5,945 bases of DNA from contig PWEU01000178.1 of assembly GCA_003554005.1 (NCBI GenBank), forward strand, positions 1 to 5,945, read 5' to 3'. Under the pieces are notes generated by a model, which was given only the letters and a program-made list of their open reading frames with translations, was not told where the DNA came from and searched no databases. The stretch is from Nitriliruptoraceae bacterium (GTDB lineage Bacteria; Actinomycetota; Nitriliruptoria; Nitriliruptorales; Nitriliruptoraceae). Below are positions 1 through 5,539 of this stretch, in pieces. The stretch's first letter is position 1, and each line of letters starts with the position of its first letter. A program made the position numbers and the translations under genes.

Positions 1-729
1 CTGCCGATCTTCCCCGACGCGACGATCACCTTCGCGCCGTGGCTGCTGGGCATCTCCGTGGTGGGGATCCTCTACGGCGCGGTCGTCGCGCTGATGCAGT
101 CGGACATCAAGAAGCTCATCGCCTACTCCTCGGTGAGCCACATGGGCTTCGTGGTCCTCGGCACCTTCGCCCTGAACACCGTGGCCACCTCGGCGTCGGT
201 GGTGCAGATGATCAACCACGGCCTGTCGACCGGGGCGCTGTTCCTGCTCATCGGCTTCCTGTACGAGCGTCGTCACACGCGCCGGATCGCCGACTTCGGG
301 GGGCTGGCCAAGCAGGTGCCCGTCATGGCGGGCCTGTGGCTGCTGGTCTCCCTGTCGTCGCTGGCGCTGCCGGGCCTGAACGGGTTCGTGGGCGAGTTCC
401 CGATCCTGCTGGGCACCTTCCAGGTCAACCGCACCGCGGCGGTCCTCGGCGCCTTCGGGGCCGTGCTCGCGGCGCTCTACCTGCTGTGGGCCTACCAGCG
501 GATGTTCCACGGGCCGCTGGAGGGCGAGGCCAACACCACCACCACCGACCTCAACCGTCGGGAGATCGGGGTGCTGGCACCGCTGCTGGTCCTGATCGTG
601 GCCATCGGGCTGTACCCCAAGCCGCTCTTCGACGTCGTCGAGCCCTCGGTGGACCGCGTGCTCGTCGAGGTCGGCGTGCTGGAACTCCCCGTCGAGCCGG
701 CCGCGGCCGGGACCCGCGAGGAGGGCTGA
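1..729 (+). CDS. nuoM: NADH-quinone oxidoreductase subunit M (NuoM), 3' part
   Basis: This is the C-terminal 242 residues of NuoM, one of the three antiporter-like proton-pumping membrane subunits of complex I. The frame is open from base 1, so the start lies upstream; family members are about 500 residues, so roughly half is missing. Visible landmarks (fragment numbering) are the lysine-containing broken helix QSDIKKLIAYSSVSHMGF with K37/K38, the NHGLSTGALF segment, the conserved LPGLNGFVGEF helix with E132 (the position of the key Glu of TM12 in the E. coli protein), the YQRMF motif at 165-169, and the C-terminal GLYPKP motif near 204-208. Several hydrophobic helices are evident, placing it in the cytoplasmic membrane. 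The stop is 3 nt before nuoN, so the two are cotranscribed. The short tail after the last helix is Glu/Ala-rich. Identification is secure. Confidence 0.96.
   Translation: MPIFPDATITFAPWLLGISVVGILYGAVVALMQSDIKKLIAYSSVSHMGFVVLGTFALNTVATSASVVQMINHGLSTGALFLLIGFLYERRHTRRIADFGGLAKQVPVMAGLWLLVSLSSLALPGLNGFVGEFPILLGTFQVNRTAAVLGAFGAVLAALYLLWAYQRMFHGPLEGEANTTTTDLNRREIGVLAPLLVLIVAIGLYPKPLFDVVEPSVDRVLVEVGVLELPVEPAAAGTREEG
718..725 (+). promoter_or_regulatory. Ribosome binding site of nuoN
   Basis: GAGGAGGG, containing the core GGAGG at 720-724, lies inside the last codons of nuoM and ends 7 nt before the GTG at 733. It is a near-ideal Shine-Dalgarno sequence and is what fixes the GTG as the nuoN start. 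Confidence 0.8.
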
Positions 730-732
730 GGC

Positions 733-2382
733 GTGCTGCTCGCACAGACCACTGCGCAACCCCCCATCGACGTGCCCGACGTGGCCTGGTCGGCCTTCGC
801 GCCCGAACTGCTCGTCACCGTCGTCGCTCTGATCCTGCTGCTGGTCGCGATCGCGCGGGGGCGGCAGCAGCTCGTCGCTGCCCCGTCCGCCCTGCTGTTC
901 CTCGCCGTCGGGGTCTGGCTGATCACGGCAGGGCTGGTGTTCCCCGGTGCCGTCGTGGTCGTGGTGGGCGCCTGCTTCCCGGCGGCGGTGTTCGCCTTCC
1001 CCCGCCGGGTGTCGATGGTGCGGGCGGTCGTGGCCAGTGCCGCGCTGGGGGGAGCGCTGGCGCTGACCGGCTGGCAGTACGTCGCCGTGCTGGACCAGGG
1101 GCTGGCCACGATCACTCCGCAGCCGGCTCTGGCCGGGGCGCTGGCCAACGACGGGATCGCCTTCTTCCCCCGGATCACGGTCTACCTCAGCGCCTTGCTG
1201 GTGATCCCGCTCGGCTACGCCTACCTCAACGAGCGCCGCATCAACCGTGCCGATGTGGAGCCGCTGCTGCTGCTCGCCGCGGTCGGGATGGTGGCGCTGG
1301 CCACCGCCAACGACCTGATCACGCTGTTCGTCGCGCTCGAGGTGTTCTCCCTCGCGCTGTACGTGCTGTCGGGGCTGGCGCGGCGGGACCGGCGGTCCCA
1401 GGAGGCGGGGCTGAAGTACTTCATCATGGGTGCCGTCGCCTCGGCCATCCTGCTCTACGGCATGGCGCTGCTCTACGTCGCCACCGGCCACCTCGACCTG
1501 CCCGGTCTCGGTCAGTCCCTCGCGCTGGTCACGACCGACCGTCTGATCGCCGCTCTCGGGCTGGGCCTGGTCACCGTCGGGATGGCCTTCAAGATCTCCC
1601 TGGTGCCCTTCATGCTGTGGACCCCCGACGTCTACCAGGGGGCGCCGACCAGCGTCACCGCCTTCATGGCGGCCGCGACGAAGGCGGCGGGCTTCGCCGC
1701 CGTGCTCCGGCTCTACCTCGTCGCCTTCCCCGGCCTGCAGACGCTGTGGGTGCCGGTGCTCGCCGTGCTGGCGGCGGCCTCGATGCTCTACGGTGCCTAC
1801 GTGGCGTTGGTGCAACGCGACCTCAAGCGCATGCTGGCCTACTCGTCCATCACCCACGCGGGCTACGCCACGATCGGGGTCGTGGCCGTCAACGACCAAG
1901 GGCTGTCGGCCACGCTGTTCTACCTGCTGGCCTACGCCGTCTCGACGCTCGGTGCCTTCGGGTGCGTGGTCGCGATCGAGCGCAGCCGGCACGGGGAGGT
2001 CGGCCTGATCGACCTGCGCGGGCTGGGGCGGACCTCGCCGGCGGTCGCGGGCATCCTGGGGTTGTCGCTGCTGTCCCTGGCCGGCATCCCACCGACCGCG
2101 GGCTTCGTCGGCAAGCTGTTGGTGTTCCGTGCGGGCCTCGACGCCGGTCTCACCTGGCTCGTGGTCGTCGGTGTGCTGTCCACGGTCGTCGCCGCGTTCT
2201 TCTACCTGCGCATCGCCGGGATGATGTTCCTCGAGGAGCCCGACCCCGAGCGCCCGATCCCGACCCAGTCCTCGGGCATGTCGCTGGCGATCGCCGTGGC
2301 TGCTGCTCTGGTGGTGTTCCTCGGTGTCCAGCCCCAACCGGTCCTGCAGTTCGCCGAAGCAGCCGCAGCGCTGTTGCGGTGA
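733..2382 (+). CDS. nuoN: NADH-quinone oxidoreductase subunit N (NuoN)
   Basis: A 549-residue, polytopic antiporter-like subunit of complex I that helps pump protons in the cytoplasmic membrane. Charged residues expected of the family are present: E203 in LFVALEVFSL (TM5), K287 in MAFKISLVPFMLWTPDVYQGAP (TM7), K365 in QRDLKRMLAYSSITHAGY (TM8) and K461 in the broken helix LAGIPPTAGFVGKLLVF (TM12). The C terminus has the usual GVQPQPVL ending. The GTG start is set by a strong Shine-Dalgarno sequence 7 nt upstream. The protein is longer than E. coli NuoN (about 485). The surplus is a polar N-terminal stretch of about 22 residues plus about 45 residues (roughly 47-90) holding two extra hydrophobic segments between the usual first and second helices. 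Its stop overlaps the next gene's GTG by 4 nt (GTGA), indicating translational coupling. Identification is secure. Confidence 0.96.
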   Translation: MLLAQTTAQPPIDVPDVAWSAFAPELLVTVVALILLLVAIARGRQQLVAAPSALLFLAVGVWLITAGLVFPGAVVVVVGACFPAAVFAFPRRVSMVRAVVASAALGGALALTGWQYVAVLDQGLATITPQPALAGALANDGIAFFPRITVYLSALLVIPLGYAYLNERRINRADVEPLLLLAAVGMVALATANDLITLFVALEVFSLALYVLSGLARRDRRSQEAGLKYFIMGAVASAILLYGMALLYVATGHLDLPGLGQSLALVTTDRLIAALGLGLVTVGMAFKISLVPFMLWTPDVYQGAPTSVTAFMAAATKAAGFAAVLRLYLVAFPGLQTLWVPVLAVLAAASMLYGAYVALVQRDLKRMLAYSSITHAGYATIGVVAVNDQGLSATLFYLLAYAVSTLGAFGCVVAIERSRHGEVGLIDLRGLGRTSPAVAGILGLSLLSLAGIPPTAGFVGKLLVFRAGLDAGLTWLVVVGVLSTVVAAFFYLRIAGMMFLEEPDPERPIPTQSSGMSLAIAVAAALVVFLGVQPQPVLQFAEAAAALLR

Positions 2383-3482
2383 CCGACCACACGCCGCCGC
2401 CGGGCGACGGCGACGCGGTCCGGCCCCCGACCACGGCGGGCCGGGCGGTCGCGCGCCTGGCGATCCCCGAGCCCGTGCTGGAGGGGCTCGAGGCCCACGG
2501 CCTGCCGGTGAGCGGCACCCTCGACGCGGTCGAGACCAAGCTCTCGACCCAGGTCACCTCCAGCCATGCCTTCGTCGACGAGCTGGCCCGCTACCTGATC
2601 GACGCGGGAGGCAAGCGGTTCCGCCCCCTGCTGGTGGCGCTGACCGGTCACCTCGGACCGGACGCCCCCACGGCCGAGCACACGCCCGAGGCCCTGGTCG
2701 ACGCCGCCGCCATCGTCGAGCTCGTGCACCTCGCGACCCTCTACCACGACGACGTGATCGACGAGGCAGCGGCCCGCCGGGGGGCCCCGAGCGCCAACTC
2801 GCGCTGGGACAACACCGTGGCGATCCTCACGGGGGACTACCTGTTCGCCCGGGCGTCCGAGCTGTCCGCCGACCTCGGCGTCGAGGTCACCCGCATCATG
2901 TCGCGGACCCTCGCCCGGCTCTGCGAGGGGCAGATCGCCGAGGTCCAGGGTTCCGACGGCGCGCTGCCGCCTGACGTGCCGCGGCTCGAGCCCACGCTGG
3001 AGCACTACCTGCGGGTCGTCTCGGGTAAGACCGCGTCGCTGATCGAGACCTCGTGCCGGTACGGCGCGCTGCTGTCGGGGGTCGACGCCGAGGGGGTGGA
3101 GGCAGCCGCCTCCTACGGCTGGAACGTCGGCATGGCCTTCCAGCTCTCCGACGACATCCTCGACATCGCCTCCGATCACGAGGACTCGGGCAAGACCCCC
3201 GGGACCGACCTACGGGAGGGGGTGCGCACCCTGCCCGTGCTCTACGCCCTCGATTCCGACAGCTCCGGTGAGCTCGAGCGACTGCTCGACGGCAACCTCG
3301 ACGACGCCGAGCTGGCACACGCCCTGGAGCTGCTCAGGGGCTCCGGCGCCCTCGAGCGCGCCCGGGAGCACGCCGGGAGCTACGTCGCGGCCGCAGTCAC
3401 GTCGTTGGAGGGGTTCGGGGACGCGCCGGTGGTCACGGCGCTGACCCGGCTCGCCGAGTACGCCGTCGACCGCGTCGGGTGA
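2379..3482 (+). CDS. Long-chain (E)-polyprenyl diphosphate synthase
   Basis: A 367-residue trans-isoprenyl diphosphate synthase that adds isopentenyl diphosphate units to an allylic primer, in the cytosol or at the inner membrane face. Motifs in order: GGKRFRP at 77-83 (IPP binding); the first Asp-rich motif DDVID at 124-128 in HLATLYHDDVIDEA followed by RRG at 133-135; K217-T218; and the second Asp-rich motif DDILD at 258-262 with GKTPGTDLREG at 271-281. The residue five before the first motif is Ala119, with Thr120 next. The lack of a bulky aromatic there is the pattern of long-chain (IspB/HepT/GrcC-like) enzymes rather than farnesyl synthases. Residues 1-45 are Pro/Gly/Asp-rich and probably disordered. 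The GTG start overlaps the nuoN stop and has no clear Shine-Dalgarno sequence. Sitting directly behind nuoN, it most likely makes the menaquinone side chain; this role is inferred, and chain length cannot be read here. Confidence 0.92.
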   Translation: MTDHTPPPGDGDAVRPPTTAGRAVARLAIPEPVLEGLEAHGLPVSGTLDAVETKLSTQVTSSHAFVDELARYLIDAGGKRFRPLLVALTGHLGPDAPTAEHTPEALVDAAAIVELVHLATLYHDDVIDEAAARRGAPSANSRWDNTVAILTGDYLFARASELSADLGVEVTRIMSRTLARLCEGQIAEVQGSDGALPPDVPRLEPTLEHYLRVVSGKTASLIETSCRYGALLSGVDAEGVEAAASYGWNVGMAFQLSDDILDIASDHEDSGKTPGTDLREGVRTLPVLYALDSDSSGELERLLDGNLDDAELAHALELLRGSGALERAREHAGSYVAAAVTSLEGFGDAPVVTALTRLAEYAVDRVG

Positions 3483-4213
3483 GCCGACAGGCGTGGCTCG
3501 TGACCGCGGGGACGGTGCTGGTCCTCCTGGTCGTCGCCGAGCTGGCGGCGCCCTGGGCGGCACAGCGCGCGCTGCACCGGGCCCTCGAACCCTGCGTGGT
3601 CTCGGAGCGGGTGGATATCACTGCCCTGAGCCGGCCCCTTCTCCCGCAGCTGCTCGTGGGGCGGGCCAGGGACGTCGAGGTGGAGGCCTCCGGGGTGTGG
3701 CTCGGTGACCTCCGCGTCGAGCGCATCACCGCATCGCTGCCACTCGTCGACCTGCCCTGGGGGCTTCGTTCATCACAGGAGCCGCCAGCGGCCCAGGTGG
3801 CGGCGGAGGTCACGGCGGCGGACGCGCGGGTGCAGCTGTGGGCCATCACGCCCTTCGGGTTGCAGCCGACCCTGCGTTTCGTCGGCGGCGAGGTGGTGAT
3901 CGGGGCGCCAGGGCTGGGGCTCGACGCTCGGTTCGTGCCGGCGATCGAGCCGGGGCGGGTCGCACTGGTCCCGGCACTCGGGCCGCCGTCGTGGTGGACC
4001 TCGCTCGGCCTGGCGCTGGGGACCGAGCTGCCGCCGGGCGTGGTCGTCGACCGGATCGACGTCGGCGAGGGTCTGGTCCGGGTCAGCGGCTCGGTCGCCC
4101 TGGACGCCTTCGATGGTGGTGCCGGCGGCTGTGACGAGCCCCTCGCGGGGTCGGTGGCCGTCAGCGAGCCCGTCCCGGTCGGGTGGGATCACGCGGCGAT
4201 GGCCGGGCGATGA
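3479..4213 (+). CDS. DUF2993 / LmeA-like membrane-anchored lipid-binding protein
   Basis: A 244-residue protein with a single N-terminal hydrophobic segment (about residues 6-24) that should act as a signal anchor or uncleaved signal peptide, putting the rest outside the membrane. The core at about 44-84 reads as VDITALSRPLLPQLLVGRAR, then an alternating pattern ending in GDLRVERI. This beta-rich 'P-L-L-x-x-L-L-x-G ... V-x-V-x-A' pattern is what I recognise as DUF2993. Mycobacterial LmeA, of this family, binds phospholipid and is needed for mannan elongation, so an envelope lipid role is plausible, but the ligand here is unknown. Only two cysteines occur (C39 and C218), both on the extracytoplasmic side, so a disulfide is possible. 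The GTG start overlaps the polyprenyl synthase stop by 4 nt and the stop overlaps ung by 4 nt. Family assignment rests on pattern memory, not a search. Confidence 0.78.
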   Translation: MSRQAWLVTAGTVLVLLVVAELAAPWAAQRALHRALEPCVVSERVDITALSRPLLPQLLVGRARDVEVEASGVWLGDLRVERITASLPLVDLPWGLRSSQEPPAAQVAAEVTAADARVQLWAITPFGLQPTLRFVGGEVVIGAPGLGLDARFVPAIEPGRVALVPALGPPSWWTSLGLALGTELPPGVVVDRIDVGEGLVRVSGSVALDAFDGGAGGCDEPLAGSVAVSEPVPVGWDHAAMAGR

Positions 4214-4890
4214 GCGCTGCCCGACCGTTGCACGAACTGGTCGACGCCGCGTGGGCAGGCGCCCTGGAGCCGGTCGAGCCGCAGCTGCGGGGGATGGGGG
4301 AGTTCCTGCGGGCAGAGGTCGCCGCCGGTCGGCGTTTCCTCCCCGACGGCGACCGGGTGCTCGCGGCGTTCCAGCGACCCTTCGAGCAGGTCAGGATCCT
4401 GGTCGTCGGTCAGGACCCGTACCCGACGCCGGGGCATGCCATCGGGCTGAGCTTCGCCGTGGCGCCGACGGTGCGGCCCTTGCCTCGCAGCCTGGCCAAC
4501 ATCTTCCGAGAGCTCACCGACGACCTGGGTGTCCCGACCCCGTCGAACGGTGACCTGGCCCCCTGGGCCGACCAGGGGGTGCTGCTGCTCAACCGCTGTC
4601 TCACGGTGCGGCCGGGGGCGCCGGCCTCCCACCGCGGCCGGGGTTGGGAACTCATCACCGATCGGGCCATCGAGGCGCTGGTCGGTCGCGACCGACCGCT
4701 GGTCGCGATCCTGTGGGGTCGTGACGCCAGGGCGTTGGCCCCCAGGCTCGGTCCGACGCCGACGATCGAGTCGGCGCATCCCTCACCGATGTCCGCCGAC
4801 CGGGGTTTCTTCGGTTCCCGGCCCTTCAGCCGCGCGAACGGGTTGCTGGCCACACAGGGGGCTGCACCGGTCCAGTGGCGGCTGCCCTGA
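4210..4890 (+). CDS. ung: Uracil-DNA glycosylase, family 1 (Ung)
   Basis: A 226-residue family-1 uracil-DNA glycosylase that cleaves uracil from DNA after cytosine deamination or dUMP incorporation, starting base-excision repair. The catalytic water-activating motif GQDPYP is at 67-72, with D69 the key Asp; Pro in the last position is the form I know from actinobacterial Ung. It is followed by TPGHA and the uracil-stacking F82 in GLSFAV. LLN with N128 provides uracil recognition, and SHRGRGWE follows. The minor-groove/intercalation loop HPSPMS is at 190-195 with catalytic H190, then RGFFGSRPFSRAN. The loop carries Met194 where E. coli Leu191 and human Leu272 sit. Length is normal for the family. 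The ATG start overlaps the upstream stop (ATGA), so translation is probably coupled. A DNA repair gene at the end of a respiratory operon has no evident functional logic. Identification is secure. Confidence 0.96.
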   Translation: MSAARPLHELVDAAWAGALEPVEPQLRGMGEFLRAEVAAGRRFLPDGDRVLAAFQRPFEQVRILVVGQDPYPTPGHAIGLSFAVAPTVRPLPRSLANIFRELTDDLGVPTPSNGDLAPWADQGVLLLNRCLTVRPGAPASHRGRGWELITDRAIEALVGRDRPLVAILWGRDARALAPRLGPTPTIESAHPSPMSADRGFFGSRPFSRANGLLATQGAAPVQWRLP

Positions 4891-4922
4891 GTGTGCGGGG
4901 CGCGGCGCTACGGCCACCGCCG

Positions 4923-4952
4923 TTGGGCCGGTGTCCGGACGGTTGCTAGCAT
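4923..4952 (+). promoter_or_regulatory. Probable promoter for the nuoA-nuoB operon
   Basis: TTGGGC at 4923-4928 and TAGCAT at 4947-4952 are 18 nt apart. The -10 fits the actinobacterial TANNNT pattern and is preceded by TGC (4944-4946), giving an extended -10. The -35 matches the consensus only in TTG. An 8-bp palindrome GTCCGGAC (4933-4940) lies in the spacer and could be an operator or chance in GC-rich DNA. The site is in the only sizeable non-coding gap of the window, 33 nt after the ung stop. It implies that nuoA is transcribed separately from the upstream genes. The predicted start point is near 4958-4960. Confidence 0.5.
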
Positions 4953-4957
4953 CAGAT

Positions 4958-4981
4958 ACGCGGCCCGGCGACGGGCCGCGT
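4958..4981 (+). other. Perfect GC-rich hairpin with GCGA tetraloop
   Basis: The arms ACGCGGCCCG (4958-4967) and CGGGCCGCGT (4972-4981) are exact reverse complements, giving a 10-bp stem closed by GCGA (4968-4971), a GNRA-type tetraloop. No T-run follows. If the promoter at 4923-4952 is real, the hairpin forms the very 5' end of the nuoA transcript and could protect it. Alternatively it could be a U-less actinobacterial terminator for the nuoN-to-ung transcript. The sequence alone does not decide between these. Confidence 0.7.
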
Positions 4982-5155
4982 CGCGCACTGCGGCGAGCTC
5001 GGCCCGGCACGCTCCCACGGGTGTCGGACCAGCACGCGAGCGGCCCGTGCCAGCGCTCCGCCGCCCCGCGACCCGAGACGAACACCCCACTCCGCTCCGG
5101 CTCGGCACCAGCGGACGGCAGCGGATGGGACGGCGGCCGACGCCGGGAGGACCGG
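4982..5155 (+). other. Untranslated leader of nuoA
   Basis: About 174 nt between the hairpin and the nuoA start show no convincing coding sequence; open frames here are by-products of high GC. Together with the hairpin the predicted leader is about 197 nt. It contains an imperfect direct repeat (GCGAGCTCGGCCCG at 4993-5006 and GCGAGCGGCCCG at 5036-5047) and several possible short pairings, such as GGCACG (5006-5011) with CGTGCC (5046-5051), or CACGGG (5016-5021) with CCCGTG (5044-5049). I recognise no known riboswitch. Confidence 0.4.
5145..5150 (+). promoter_or_regulatory. Ribosome binding site of nuoA
   Basis: GGGAGG lies 5 nt before the GTG at 5156. It selects this GTG as the start in a frame that stays open far upstream only because of base composition; the NuoA-like sequence also begins here. 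Confidence 0.8.
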
Positions 5156-5539
5156 GTGAGCAACTTCGAGCAGTGGGGAACGCTGGCGATCTTCGTGATC
5201 GTCGGCTGTCTGCTCTACGCGGTCATCATGACGGTCAACCGCATCATGCGCCCGTCGGTGCCCTCCCCGCAGAAGCTCACCACCTACGAGTGCGGGGTCG
5301 AGGCCCTGGGCGTGGGTTGGGCCCAGACGAACATCCGCTACTACATCTTCGCCTTCCTCTTCGTGATCTTCGACGTGGAGGCGATCTTCCTGTTCCCCTG
5401 GGCGGTCATCATCGGTGACCTCGACGCCACCACTCGCATCTCGCCCGTCTTCGCGCTCGTCGCGATGTTCCTGTTCATCGGGACACTGCTGGAGGGTCTC
5501 GCCTACGCCTGGAAGAAAGGAGTCCTCACGTGGGACTGA
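5156..5539 (+). CDS. nuoA: NADH-quinone oxidoreductase subunit A (NuoA)
   Basis: A 127-residue complex I membrane subunit with three predicted helices (about 8-28, 60-86 and 96-118), the normal size and topology for NuoA, which lies near the quinone site at the junction of membrane and peripheral arms. The hallmark TTYECGVE is at 42-49, with C46 in the mobile loop after helix 1, and FDVEAIFLFPWA is at 72-83 with D73 and E75 matching the conserved acidic pair of helix 2. It ends in YAWKKGVLTWD, an ending I associate with the second NuoA type of Streptomyces (recollection). The GTG start is supported by GGGAGG 5 nt upstream. Its 3' end overlaps nuoB by 10 nt. It is preceded by its own probable promoter and a long leader, so it is the first gene of a new operon. 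Confidence 0.95.
   Translation: MSNFEQWGTLAIFVIVGCLLYAVIMTVNRIMRPSVPSPQKLTTYECGVEALGVGWAQTNIRYYIFAFLFVIFDVEAIFLFPWAVIIGDLDATTRISPVFALVAMFLFIGTLLEGLAYAWKKGVLTWD
5516..5522 (+). promoter_or_regulatory. Ribosome binding site of nuoB
   Basis: AAAGGAG inside the 3' end of nuoA is 7 nt before the GTG at 5530 but 16 nt before the in-frame ATG at 5539, so it favours the GTG as the nuoB start. Confidence 0.8.

Noticed and set aside
532..546. AAC followed by four consecutive ACC codons in nuoM
   Set aside because: A short run coding for Asn-Thr4 in a loop; too short to call a meaningful repeat.
39..2378. Long open frame across nuoM and nuoN, continuous with the polyprenyl synthase frame
   Set aside because: The translation upstream of 2379 is Arg/Gly/Ala/Pro-rich with no family features, and the other frame encodes clear NuoM and NuoN. 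It is a high-GC artefact, not a fusion protein.
2202..3179. 325-codon open frame on the minus strand opposite the polyprenyl synthase
   Set aside because: It mirrors the codon structure of the real + strand gene, has no recognisable domain, and overlaps both nuoN and the synthase.
4210..4890. Horizontal acquisition of ung
   Set aside because: Base composition matches its neighbours, and it is joined by a precise 4-nt overlap with no repeats or mobile-element remnants nearby.
4911..4930. CGGCC/GGCCG pairing after ung as a terminator
   Set aside because: Only 5 bp around a 10-nt loop with no T-run; expected by chance at this GC content.
4529..5155. Upstream in-frame extension of nuoA through ung and the gap
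   Set aside because: It overlaps ung in another frame, is low-complexity Arg/Pro/Ser-rich, and the GTG at 5156 has a good ribosome binding site where NuoA similarity begins.
4891..5418. Open frame starting immediately after the ung stop
   Set aside because: Arg/Pro/His-rich composition with no domain; its second half overlaps nuoA in another frame.
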